NCBI GenBank assembly: GCA_045565285.1 | Contig: JBJLFR010000007.1 | Span: 68,461-132,460 of the forward strand | Source of the DNA: CACIIZ01 sp045565285 | Lineage (GTDB): Bacteria; Pseudomonadota; Alphaproteobacteria; Rhodobacterales; Rhodobacteraceae | Reading direction: 5' to 3' | DNA: 64,000 bases | Shown here: positions 8,804 through 16,343 of the stretch, in pieces | Numbering within the stretch: the first letter of the stretch is position 1 | How the letters are laid out: every line of letters starts with the position of its first letter | Made by a program: the position numbers and the translations under genes | The notes under the pieces: generated by a model | The model's input: only the letters and a program-made list of their open reading frames with translations | Told to the model about the DNA's origin: nothing | The model's database searches: none

Positions 8804-9271
8804 CTAGTCCATATATTTATTTGAGTTTAGTTTTTGTTTTATACCTTCAATAATTTTATCAACTTTTTTTGTATCTGATTTTGTTTTTTCTATTAATGAA
8901 GCTAGTTTTTCAATTTCATTAGTTAATTCTTGACTTTGATTATTCGAATCTATTAATCGAAGTTGTGTTTTTTTTATTATTGCAGACAAAGCAACATTTT
9001 TTTCTATTAGTTGTAAAAAATTAAACTTTGGAATAAAACTCGCAAAAACGTTTTGTTTACCAGTTTTAGCAGTAACAGTCCTTTTGGTTCCTAATATAAT
9101 AGATGATTCTCCAAAAATTTCACTCTCACTAATTTCATTTAGTTTAAGTCCTTCTGGTGTATAAAGTTCAACTATTCCTTCTTTTATAAGGTAAACTCCA
9201 TTAGATTCATCCCCAGCTGAATAAATTACTTCGTAAGGTTTCCAATTTATGTTCTTTTGAACCAAAGCCAT
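8804..9271 (-). CDS. Cyclic nucleotide-binding domain protein with C-terminal coiled coil
   Basis: The 155-residue product begins with one CNB beta-roll: YSAGDESNGVYLIKEGIVEL (about residues 18-37), the phosphate-binding cassette region ESEIFGESSIILGTKRTVTA, and a closing helix. The FGE and the Arg of the RTVTA stretch match cAMP-binding cassettes. From about residue 105 it has a Lys/Glu/Ile-rich helical stretch likely to form a coiled coil. There is no DNA-binding HTH and no enzymatic domain. It resembles the shorter CNB protein at 12615-12953, which points to a local duplication or a shared pathway. The partner is unknown. Confidence 0.8.
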   Translation of the reverse strand: MALVQKNINWKPYEVIYSAGDESNGVYLIKEGIVELYTPEGLKLNEISESEIFGESSIILGTKRTVTAKTGKQNVFASFIPKFNFLQLIEKNVALSAIIKKTQLRLIDSNNQSQELTNEIEKLASLIEKTKSDTKKVDKIIEGIKQKLNSNKYMD

Positions 9272-9328
9272 GAGTTTAGGATAATTAATTTATTATTTTT
9301 TTCAAACTTATATTATAATTTTTATATT

Positions 9329-10891
9329 TTAAAATAACCAATCTTTTCCATTTGGAGTTGATATATAGTTTGGCCATCCATAATGAATTGGAGGACTATA
9401 ATCACAAAGTGGTTGTATCCAATTATCCCCATTTATTCCACCTTTTGTCCTTTTTTTGAATTCTTTTTTTGCATCTTTCAATAATTTTGGGTTTTTTAAC
9501 ATTTTTAAAAAGGACAATGCGATTGTTTTTGATGCAGTAAAAATCATTGGGTTAATAGTTTCGGGTATTCCTCCAAGTGCATTCATTACCCAATTAGGAT
9601 AATATTCATTTTTAGCTGAAGCTAACATAGGTCTACCTATGTAGAGCCTTGCCGTTGGAGTATGCCAGCACATTTCTGTATAATCATCAGATGTAAAATT
9701 ATTTTGTGATGGTGGTAGATATTTACGAATGATTGAATCAGCTTTTTTTGGGTGAATAATTTCAGAAATTTCTTTTAAAAATGGATTCTTAACACTTTCA
9801 AGTCCCAGATTTTTTCTAATTTCATTTGCTAATTTCTTTGCATCTTGCCCCCATTTTGGTGGACCTACTTGTTTTAAGCTTTCAAATACAATATTTGAAA
9901 TTGTATGATTTGGAATTCCAGGTCTTGATTTAGATACCCAATGTTTTGTGTAAGAACAATTTGTCATTTTTGCTGCTGAATGAGCATTTCTATCCAGAAA
10001 ACTTATTACTTTATCAGCTTCATCTAATGTTGAAACTCTTATCATATATTGTAATTCAGCTTTTTTTGCAGGTAAATTATCTGCAGTCGCCTGACCTGAA
10101 GTTAATATAATCTCATTCATTGACCAACTTCTTGAGTGAGGCAACATCGTATCTCTTAAATTTCTAGAGCTATTATACATTTGTATAAGTGCTTCATCGG
10201 CACTTGGCAATCTAACCTCAGCATGTGATTGAGGAATAGGAGTAAAACTATTGTTATTCTTTTTTAACCAATTTGCTGCATTTTTACATTCAAATCTATA
10301 TATTAAAGCATAAGCAGCTCCACAATGAATGTCCCATCTTACCGTATTACACCATGGTAGCATATAACATGGGTGAAAACTTATCATGGCATCAATATTA
10401 TCATAATAACCTTTGGCAGCATGTATGGGTTTGGAACCTCTTAATTTTTCGGCAGGCTCGCCTGTAAAAAAAAGTTTGCCTGGAATATTATATTTTTCCA
10501 TTACAGCCTTTGTAGCTAATAGTCCTCCTAATGCACTTATACCCAAGGCAGAATGTGGATCAGTGTGTCCACTGGCATGTTCGGATAAACCAGCTCTGGG
10601 TTTTTTAAAAGGTACAGCATCTTGGCATTGTCCTGGTACGGCATCATATTCTGCATATGTGGCAAGTGTTGGACCTGAACCATTTTCCCATTCTGCACAA
10701 AAAGCTGTAGGCATACCTGCAGAAGCTTCCTCAACTTTGAAATTATTATTTTTTAAAATTTCTATATACAGTTTTGAAGATTCATATTCTCGCCAGGCTG
10801 GTTCAGCTAAATTCCATATAACTTTATTCCAATTTGATAGTTTTTTTGTATTGTTATCAACCCAACTTGAAATATATTTATATTCTTGCAT
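9329..10891 (-). CDS. M20-family amidohydrolase, AbgB-like
   Basis: The product (520 residues from ATG at 10889-10891) belongs to the M20 metallopeptidase/amidohydrolase group. It shows the metal-binding stretches LATYAEYDAVPGQCQDA, SGHTDPHSALG and FTGEPAEKLRGSKPIHAA, plus a C-terminal metal ligand region near MCWHTPTARLYIG. Order and length fit the B subunit of p-aminobenzoyl-glutamate hydrolase (AbgB) and its large family of carboxypeptidase-like relatives. No AbgA or AbgT partner is adjacent, so the real substrate may differ. A TTG at 10918 could give nine more residues; the AAGGAT element lies between the two and does not settle the start. Confidence 0.82.
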   Translation of the reverse strand: MQEYKYISSWVDNNTKKLSNWNKVIWNLAEPAWREYESSKLYIEILKNNNFKVEEASAGMPTAFCAEWENGSGPTLATYAEYDAVPGQCQDAVPFKKPRAGLSEHASGHTDPHSALGISALGGLLATKAVMEKYNIPGKLFFTGEPAEKLRGSKPIHAAKGYYDNIDAMISFHPCYMLPWCNTVRWDIHCGAAYALIYRFECKNAANWLKKNNNSFTPIPQSHAEVRLPSADEALIQMYNSSRNLRDTMLPHSRSWSMNEIILTSGQATADNLPAKKAELQYMIRVSTLDEADKVISFLDRNAHSAAKMTNCSYTKHWVSKSRPGIPNHTISNIVFESLKQVGPPKWGQDAKKLANEIRKNLGLESVKNPFLKEISEIIHPKKADSIIRKYLPPSQNNFTSDDYTEMCWHTPTARLYIGRPMLASAKNEYYPNWVMNALGGIPETINPMIFTASKTIALSFLKMLKNPKLLKDAKKEFKKRTKGGINGDNWIQPLCDYSPPIHYGWPNYISTPNGKDWLF

Positions 10892-10967
10892 ATTCAATTT
10901 TATACTTATCCTTTTCAATTAAGAAAATAATTTTCATTCTTTTTACTAAAAATAGTAAGAAATAGAT

Positions 10968-11648
10968 TCATATTACGCAAGAGGCTCTACCTTCCAATCT
11001 TAGAGTATTAGCACCAACTCTGATTGATTTAGCTCTTTTTAGTAGGTTATTTGATAAATTTTTCGCACTTCTTTTTTTTGGATTTGGAAGAGTAGCTGCT
11101 ATGAAAGATGCTTCTTTTAATGTTAATTGATTAGAATTCTTTGAGAAAATTTCATCAGAAATGGCCTGAATACCAAAATAACCATTTCCAGTCTCAGCAA
11201 CATTTAAATATATTTCTAATATTCTTTTTTTAGACCATAAGGATTCAATCATCAAAGTAATAATCGCCTCTAATCCTTTCCTGAACCAAGACCTACCTCT
11301 CCAGAGTAATAAATTTTTTGAAACCTGTTGGCTAATTGTAGAAGCTCCTCTCGAAAATCCTAATTCTTTAGATTTAAAAATTTCATCAAAATCAAATCCA
11401 AAATGATTGCAAAAATTCGCGTCTTCAGATGCAAGCACAGATAATATTACATTTTCACCAATTTGATTAATTGGAGTCCAATCCTGATTTATTTTCCTTT
11501 CTATAGAAAGCGTTTCTGCTAAAATTACAGTTGTTATTGGAGGATTGATCCACCTAATTAAAATTAAAGTAATTATTAAAATAAAAAATATTGATAAAAT
11601 AATTTTAAAAAACCATTTTAAAAAAAAGTAGATTGAGATTTCCTTCAT
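10968..11648 (-). CDS. mtgA: Monofunctional peptidoglycan glycosyltransferase
   Basis: The 226-residue product has one N-terminal membrane helix (about residues 8-32) and a GT51 glycosyltransferase domain. The catalytic Glu lies in VLASEDANFCNHFGFD; RGASTISQQVSKNLLLW and KKRILEIYLNVAETGNGYFGIQAI are the other signature motifs, the second with the second conserved Glu. There is no transpeptidase domain, so this is MtgA, which polymerises lipid II into glycan strands at the outer face of the inner membrane. Length is typical. It sits downstream of a divergent promoter region shared with the MBL gene. Confidence 0.93.
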   Translation of the reverse strand: MKEISIYFFLKWFFKIILSIFFILIITLILIRWINPPITTVILAETLSIERKINQDWTPINQIGENVILSVLASEDANFCNHFGFDFDEIFKSKELGFSRGASTISQQVSKNLLLWRGRSWFRKGLEAIITLMIESLWSKKRILEIYLNVAETGNGYFGIQAISDEIFSKNSNQLTLKEASFIAATLPNPKKRSAKNLSNNLLKRAKSIRVGANTLRLEGRASCVI

Positions 11649-11706
11649 ATCATTTATATGAATATTCCTTGAATGTTGAATATAACATTTTGATTTTCTA
11701 TATAAT

Positions 11707-11735
11707 TTGACTTTTTTGTATGTCTAAGTTGATAT
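11707..11735 (+). promoter_or_regulatory. Possible sigma-70 promoter
   Basis: TTGACT at 11707-11712 and TGATAT at 11730-11735 are separated by 17 bases, which fits a housekeeping promoter for the MBL-CNB gene pair starting at 11794. In DNA this AT-rich such matches arise by chance, so the call rests mainly on spacing and position. Confidence 0.35.
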
Positions 11736-11793
11736 ATCATTTAAACAAATTATTAAAGCTAACGTTTTAAATTTATTAACTAAAGGGTATTTA

Positions 11794-12591
11794 ATGTTTT
11801 TGAAATTACATGGAGTAAGAGGTTCAATTCCAATGCCTTCAAAAGAGGTGCTAAAATATGGTGGGCACACTTCATGTATCGAACTAAGTTCTGATTCTTT
11901 TCAATTAATCATTGATTTGGGATCTGGTTTTAAAAATGTTAAAATAAAAAAAAACATACCTACATTTATAATTTTTTCTCATTTTCACCATGACCACACT
12001 CAAGGCCTTCCTTTTAATTCTGCATTTTTTGATCAGGAAAATCAGTTTCATATAAGTTCCGCTCTTTTAAATAGAAAAGGTATATTAAAAGTACTTAAAA
12101 ACTCTTTTTCACCTCCCGTTTTTCCTTTAGACATAATTACTAATAATTTGAATTTAAATATTATGAATTTTGATACATTTAAAGCAGCAGCTATTGATTT
12201 CTTTTCCATTGAAACTTTTCCACTTTGTCATCCAGGAGGATCTGCTGGCTATAAAGTTTCTGTTTGCGATAAGACTGTAGTTTACGCTTTGGATCATGAG
12301 TTTGGTTTAGAAAAAAGTATTGATAATGGATTTTTAAAAGCAGCTTCCAATTGTGATGTGGTTATTTGGGATGGAATGTATACAAAAAAAGAAATAAAAA
12401 ATAAATTAGGTTGGGGTCACAGTTCAATAGAACAAGCTGTTATGTTTTATGGAAAATCTAAAGCAAAGAAATTATTAATTTCTCACCATGCTCCAGAAAG
12501 AGATGATAAGGAACTAGATTCTATGTCAAAAAGTATCCTGCCTAAAGGAGTTTTTTTTGCAAAAGAAAATAATAAAATCAAACTAATTTAG
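11794..12591 (+). CDS. Metallo-beta-lactamase-fold hydrolase
   Basis: The 265-residue product has the metal site SHFHHDHTQG (about residues 66-75, an HxHxDH motif), a later CHPGG histidine, ALDHE with the bridging aspartate and histidine, and ISHHAP near the C-terminus. The N-terminus LHGVRGSIPMPS and YGGHTSCIEL match a phosphodiesterase-like MBL subgroup (TaR3/PhnP-like). The reaction is probably cleavage of a phosphodiester or similar bond, but the substrate is unknown. The gene is followed after 23 bp by a CNB protein gene on the same strand, so the two are probably co-transcribed; a role in cyclic nucleotide turnover is conceivable but unproven. Confidence 0.82.
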   Translation: MFLKLHGVRGSIPMPSKEVLKYGGHTSCIELSSDSFQLIIDLGSGFKNVKIKKNIPTFIIFSHFHHDHTQGLPFNSAFFDQENQFHISSALLNRKGILKVLKNSFSPPVFPLDIITNNLNLNIMNFDTFKAAAIDFFSIETFPLCHPGGSAGYKVSVCDKTVVYALDHEFGLEKSIDNGFLKAASNCDVVIWDGMYTKKEIKNKLGWGHSSIEQAVMFYGKSKAKKLLISHHAPERDDKELDSMSKSILPKGVFFAKENNKIKLI

Positions 12592-12614
12592 TTTATATTA
12601 AAAAAGGGGAAAAT

Positions 12615-12953
12615 ATGGATAAGATTGATTTGAACACTGGTCAATTTATTTTTAAGGCTGGAGAACAATCAGATAAAGTTTTTTTATTATTAGAAGGAGA
12701 AGTAGGTATCTTTCTACCCACTAATGAGACACAGCAACCCAATCATAAAATACAAGAAAATGAAATTTTTGGTGAAATGGGCGTAATTGAAGGTAAATTA
12801 AGAATGGCGACTGCAAGATGCATGTCATCTGCAAAGGTAATGTCAATTTCAAAAGATCAATTTGAAAAAAAAATCGAGGGCTCTGATCCTTTTATAAGAG
12901 GTTTAATAAGAATACTATCATCAAGAGTTAGGGCTTTACAGAAAAACAAGTAG
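12615..12953 (+). CDS. Single cyclic nucleotide-binding domain protein
   Basis: The 112-residue product is almost exactly one CNB domain: FKAGEQSDKVFLLLEGEVGIFL at residues 13-34 and ENEIFGEMGVIEGKLRMATARC around 52-73, with the FGEMG cassette and an Arg in the usual phosphate-binding region, followed by a helix rich in Arg/Ile. There is no HTH, kinase or channel part. A GGGGA ribosome binding site lies just before the ATG. It follows the MBL hydrolase gene closely and resembles the CNB protein at 8804-9271. It could act as a free cAMP sensor subunit. Confidence 0.82.
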   Translation: MDKIDLNTGQFIFKAGEQSDKVFLLLEGEVGIFLPTNETQQPNHKIQENEIFGEMGVIEGKLRMATARCMSSAKVMSISKDQFEKKIEGSDPFIRGLIRILSSRVRALQKNK

Positions 12954-13025
12954 TTTATTTAATCTTTCTTGCAACTGTTATTTTATAATGATGGAAATAT
13001 AATTAATTCAAAAAACTGAAAGTAA

Positions 13026-13556
13026 ATGAAAAATATTTTAGTACTTTATTCCACAACGGATGGCCATACTTTAACTATTTGTAAAAGAATAAAAAATTAT
13101 TTGAATCAGCTTGCAAATATTACTTTGATTTCTTTGTTCAATTATAAAAAAGAGGAATTAGAAAATTACGATATAATAATTGTTGGAGCAAGTATTCGAT
13201 ACGGAAAACATAATCCCAGAGTAAAAGAATTTGTTATCAACAATCTACAGTTGCTAAAAAATAAACAAAATGCTTTTTTTACTGTTAATGTTGTAGCTCG
13301 AAAAACAAATAAAAATACACCTGAAACAAATCCATATCTCATTAAATTTTTAAATTCAATATCTTGGAAGCCAGATATAGTAGATGTATTTGCTGGTCGG
13401 TTAGATTATCCATCTATTAGTTTTTGGGATAAACAAATGATTCGTTTAATAATGTATATGACTAAAGGTCCAACAGATACAAAAAAAACATATGAGTTTA
13501 CAGATTGGAAAAGGGTTGAAAGTTTTGCTCTTAAAATTTCAAAATTATTAAATTGA
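13026..13556 (+). CDS. hemG: Menaquinone/quinone-dependent protoporphyrinogen IX dehydrogenase
   Basis: The 176-residue product is a long-chain flavodoxin-like protein matching HemG. It has the FMN phosphate loop LYSTTDGHT (residues 7-15), the GASIRYGKHNP stretch, FFTVNVVARKTNKNTPETNPY and a C-terminal MIRLIMYMTKGPTDTKKTYEFTDW split over the HemG-specific insertion. HemG oxidises protoporphyrinogen IX to protoporphyrin IX in haem synthesis, passing electrons to quinone. Length equals that of enterobacterial HemG. It is transcribed alone, ending at a strong bidirectional terminator. Confidence 0.92.
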   Translation: MKNILVLYSTTDGHTLTICKRIKNYLNQLANITLISLFNYKKEELENYDIIIVGASIRYGKHNPRVKEFVINNLQLLKNKQNAFFTVNVVARKTNKNTPETNPYLIKFLNSISWKPDIVDVFAGRLDYPSISFWDKQMIRLIMYMTKGPTDTKKTYEFTDWKRVESFALKISKLLN

Positions 13557-13616
13557 AAAATTTTTTATGAATAAAATAGAGGTTATTCTTATTATTTTAA
13601 ATATAACAAGTTAAGT

Positions 13617-13645
13617 ATAATAGAGGATGTAAAACCCTCTATTAT
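13617..13645. terminator. Bidirectional intrinsic terminator between hemG and hsp20
   Basis: ATAATAGAGG at 13617-13626 and CCTCTATTAT at 13636-13645 form a perfect 10-bp stem with a 9-base loop. It lies between convergent genes, 61 bp after hemG and 56 bp after the heat-shock gene, and is flanked by T-rich sequence (TTTCATTTTT downstream on the plus strand). It could end both transcripts. Confidence 0.7.
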
Positions 13646-13700
13646 AATCATTTCATTTTTAAAAATATTTATGAATTATCCGTTGAATAATTAATTTTAG

Positions 13701-14147
13701 TCAAGCAGCTTTTTTTGACAATATTTTTTTTGATGGAGTTTTTATTTCTATCTGTTTAGGTAATTCATTATCAGGTATATTTCTATGTAGTGATACTATT
13801 AACATACCATTTATTAATTCAGCATTATTAACTTCTATATTATCAGCTAGTCGAAATTGTCTAGCAAAAGATCTTTTAGCAATACCTCTATGGATGAAAG
13901 ATGTATTATCTTCATAATTATCCTTGGAGGCAGTTATTGATAAAATACTTTCTTTTACCTCTGCCTTAATATCTTTTTCTGAAAATCCAGCTAATGCAAT
14001 CGAAATTCTATATTCACTATCACTAATTTTTTCAATATCATAGGCGGGATAAGATTGTTCTTTAAAAGTAGATAATTTTTCAAATTCGTCAAAAAGATTA
14101 TCAAAACCAACAAATGATTTCATAATAGGGTTGGTAAGAAAAGTCAT
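13701..14147 (-). CDS. Small heat-shock protein, Hsp20/alpha-crystallin family
   Basis: The 148-residue product has the IbpA-like layout: an N-terminal arm with SFVGFDNLFDEFEKL, an alpha-crystallin domain from YPAYDIEKISDSEYRISIALAGF to about residue 128, the motif FIHRGIAKRSFARQFRLADN, and a short tail ending in KKAA. Such proteins bind unfolded clients and hold them for DnaK/ClpB. The 5' leader carries a probable ROSE thermometer and a possible sigma-32 promoter, so expression should rise with temperature. A ribosome binding site AGGAG lies seven bases before the start. Confidence 0.93.
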   Translation of the reverse strand: MTFLTNPIMKSFVGFDNLFDEFEKLSTFKEQSYPAYDIEKISDSEYRISIALAGFSEKDIKAEVKESILSITASKDNYEDNTSFIHRGIAKRSFARQFRLADNIEVNNAELINGMLIVSLHRNIPDNELPKQIEIKTPSKKILSKKAA

Positions 14148-14235
14148 AATAATTCTCCTTTATAAAGCAAGATTAAGTTTGATCCTAAGAGCAATCAAAC
14201 GATTTATGTTCAAATGAGCCTTGATAAGCACTCAT
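14148..14235 (-). promoter_or_regulatory. ROSE-like RNA thermometer in the hsp20 leader
   Basis: Read on the minus strand, the 85-base leader has three hairpins. The first is ATGAG/CTCAT with an inner CTT/AAG (14213-14234). The second is a perfect 7-bp stem GTTTGAT/ATCAAAC (14177-14200). The last pairs TTGCT (complement of 14166-14170) with the AGGAG ribosome binding site (complement of 14155-14159) across a 6-base loop. A U-U/C-G-C-U strand facing AGGA with one G-G mismatch is the hallmark of ROSE elements, which melt on heat shock to free the ribosome binding site of hsp20 genes in alphaproteobacteria. Folding energies were not computed. Confidence 0.65.
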
Positions 14236-14239
14236 ATCT

Positions 14240-14269
14240 TTATGTGATAATTTTTTTTTTTTTTTCAAG
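14240..14269 (-). promoter_or_regulatory. Possible sigma-32 (heat-shock) promoter
   Basis: On the minus strand CTTGAAA (complement of 14263-14269) matches the RpoH -35 box exactly, and CACATAA (complement of 14240-14246) resembles the -10 CCCATNT, with a 16-base spacer made mostly of an A-run. Transcription would begin close to 14232, right at the first leader hairpin. The -10 match is imperfect. Confidence 0.4.
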
Positions 14270-14276
14270 CTTTATT

Positions 14277-14615
14277 TCAATAATTACTTGTTGTACTTTT
14301 TTCTAAGATGACTTTTCCATCGCAAGAACCATCAGTGTTGCAAGATAAAGAATCAATACTTGCTTTTGAATTACCTAATTGGTTTACACTTTCAAATGAA
14401 GAATTTAAATTTTTAAATTCTTCATAACTTAAATTACTAACACTATCCTTCCCCCAAACATCCAAAGAGCTTATAAATTTTTTATTAACATTTTTCTTTT
14501 CAGGTAAAACTAAAACAATTTCACCTGTATCCATATCAATCATTTCCCCAACAATTTGATGTTGTTGATTAGAAAACATAGTAGCACCTAGGACTGATAA
14601 TAAAAGATAGTTCAT
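14277..14615 (-). CDS. Hypothetical protein, possibly exported
   Basis: A 112-residue protein with a short hydrophobic N-terminus (about residues 2-14) and then a polar, Ser/Asn-rich body with two cysteines in LSCNTDGSCDG. I recognise no family. It lies on the same strand as, and upstream of, the small heat-shock gene, but a possible heat-shock promoter between them suggests separate transcription. The N-terminus is a weak signal peptide at best, so location is uncertain. Confidence 0.5.
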   Translation of the reverse strand: MNYLLLSVLGATMFSNQQHQIVGEMIDMDTGEIVLVLPEKKNVNKKFISSLDVWGKDSVSNLSYEEFKNLNSSFESVNQLGNSKASIDSLSCNTDGSCDGKVILEKSTTSNY

Positions 14616-14776
14616 TAAATAGATCGAATTTGTATTAAAATAAATTAAGTTATTCTCAAATAATTATTACGTCTCAATATTTTACTTGTTTATATATCAT
14701 TATGTAGTTAATTAGGAAACTGAAAAAAATAAAATATAAATGTAAAAAGCCTTTTGAAATAAATTAGTAAAAATCA

Positions 14777-15010
14777 ATGAATAGTTTACACTTAGCTTTT
14801 GGGCATGGAACTCCTAAAAAAGCATTTTTAACTGCTCTAGTTGTGGGTACAATACTTGTTGCAGTTAATCATGGTGATCAAATTATTAATGGTCAGTTCC
14901 CCCACTTTGCTAAAATTATAATGACATATTTGGTTCCATATATAGTTACTACTTGGGGGTCAGTTCTAGGTAAAAAATCAAAATTTAATGAAAATGAAAC
15001 TGGGGATTAA
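14777..15010 (+). CDS. nrtS: NrtS-family nitrate/nitrite transporter subunit-like protein
   Basis: The 77-residue protein has two transmembrane segments. The first, in KKAFLTALVVGTILVAVNHGDQI, carries the conserved NHGD, and the second, in IIMTYLVPYIVTTWGSVLG, carries the conserved YLVPY. This pattern matches the small NrtS proteins, which were described as nitrate/nitrite transport components. The gene ends 14 bp before the class III cyclase start, so they are probably in one transcript. Whether it truly moves nitrate here is inferred from the family only. Confidence 0.75.
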   Translation: MNSLHLAFGHGTPKKAFLTALVVGTILVAVNHGDQIINGQFPHFAKIIMTYLVPYIVTTWGSVLGKKSKFNENETGD

Positions 15011-15024
15011 TAAAAGGTAAAATT

Positions 15025-16317
15025 TTGAAAGTTGAAGATTTCATCAATATCGAAAGAGTTATAGATCTAAGTTTTTTTAATTTTGAAAATGCTATAACTG
15101 CTGCATATTATGCAAATGAAAATCTTGAAATTCAAAAAACAAACAAAAATTTTGCAAAGTTTTTTCCTATTTTAGGGAATGTAACGAATGCTTATTTTCC
15201 AAATGTTCTTGAACAACTTGGAATACCTGAGGAACAAATTTCACAATTCAAAACTCAAATTGAAAAAAATGGTTCTGTTTTAATACCACAGATAAAAATA
15301 ATAATTGATGGTAAAGAGAGGATGTTTTCACTTCTTTCAGCTAAAACAAAAAATAAAAATTTTTCTTACCTAAATGGTGTGCAAGGTCAATTTGTAGATC
15401 GAACTAATGAATGGGCTTTAAGAAAAGAACGTGAAGAATTAATTCTACAAAAAGAACGCGATAGTGAATTAATTAAAGAAAAAAGCTTACAATTAGAAAA
15501 CTTGGCTACAAGACTTGCTAAATATTTATCTCCCCAAATTTATCAAAGTATTTTTGAAAATAAAGAAATGGTGGATTCAAAACATTCAAGGAAAAATTTA
15601 ACCATTTTTTTCTCTGACATAGTTAAATTTACTGATATAACAGACACTACAGAACCTGAAAGACTTGCGACAATTGTAAATGCATATCTTTCAGAAATGT
15701 CTTCGATTGCATTAGAGTATGGAGGAACTATAGACAAATTCATTGGAGATGCAATTTTAGTTTTTTTTGGAGATCCAGATACCAAGGGGGACGTAGAAGA
15801 TGCATTAAGTGCAATAGAAATGTCATTGCGAATGCAAAAAAGAGTAAATGAGTTACAGAAAACATGGAAAAAACTTGGTCTAGCTGATGGATTAATGGTC
15901 AGGATGGGAATATCCACTGGGTTTTGTACAGTAGGGAATTTTGGTTCAGATCTTAGGCTTGATTATACAGTCTTAGGAAGTCCAGTTAATTTAGCTGCAA
16001 GATTACAGAGTATGGCAAAGCCTGGAGAAATTATAATAGACGAAAATACGCATAATCTTGTATCAAATGATGTTGAGTTAGATCAATATGAAACTTTTAC
16101 CCCCAAAGGATTTGTAAGATCTATAAATACTTTTAAGGTTAACGATTTTAAAAATCAAAAAGGTAGAAAACTTAATAGAAAACTTTCACGTAGTGGAAAA
16201 AGAGTTGAGATTAATGTCATTGATAGTTCCGATATTAGAGCTGCACTGCAAGAGCTTAAACAAATACAGAATGCTTTTGAAAAAGAATATGATATCGATT
16301 TATCAAAAGAAAAATAA
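15025..16317 (+). CDS. Class III adenylate/guanylate cyclase with N-terminal sensor region and coiled coil
   Basis: The 430-residue product has an N-terminal PAS-like region (about residues 1-130, unsure), a signalling coiled coil (about 135-165) ending in LAKYLSPQIYQSIF, and a catalytic domain (about 190-370). Metal-binding aspartates lie in FFSDIVKFTD and GDAILVFFGDP. Base-selecting residues appear as Lys in GGTIDKFIGDA and Asp/Thr in LDYTVLGSPVNLAARL, which favours ATP as substrate and so cAMP as product. The transition-state Asn/Arg pair is in VNLAAR. The TTG start at 15025 has an AAAGG site 7 bases upstream. It follows nrtS closely. Confidence 0.88.
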   Translation: MKVEDFINIERVIDLSFFNFENAITAAYYANENLEIQKTNKNFAKFFPILGNVTNAYFPNVLEQLGIPEEQISQFKTQIEKNGSVLIPQIKIIIDGKERMFSLLSAKTKNKNFSYLNGVQGQFVDRTNEWALRKEREELILQKERDSELIKEKSLQLENLATRLAKYLSPQIYQSIFENKEMVDSKHSRKNLTIFFSDIVKFTDITDTTEPERLATIVNAYLSEMSSIALEYGGTIDKFIGDAILVFFGDPDTKGDVEDALSAIEMSLRMQKRVNELQKTWKKLGLADGLMVRMGISTGFCTVGNFGSDLRLDYTVLGSPVNLAARLQSMAKPGEIIIDENTHNLVSNDVELDQYETFTPKGFVRSINTFKVNDFKNQKGRKLNRKLSRSGKRVEINVIDSSDIRAALQELKQIQNAFEKEYDIDLSKEK

Positions 16318-16343
16318 ACTATTATTTATCATTTGTGAACATT

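Noticed and set aside
10413..10922. 169-codon frame on the plus strand
   Set aside because: It mirrors the N-terminal half of the AbgB-like gene, which has clear metal-binding motifs on the other strand.
14251..14265. Run of 15 T residues as a terminator
   Set aside because: It follows no hairpin on the plus strand, and on the minus strand it is an A-run in the spacer of the possible heat-shock promoter.
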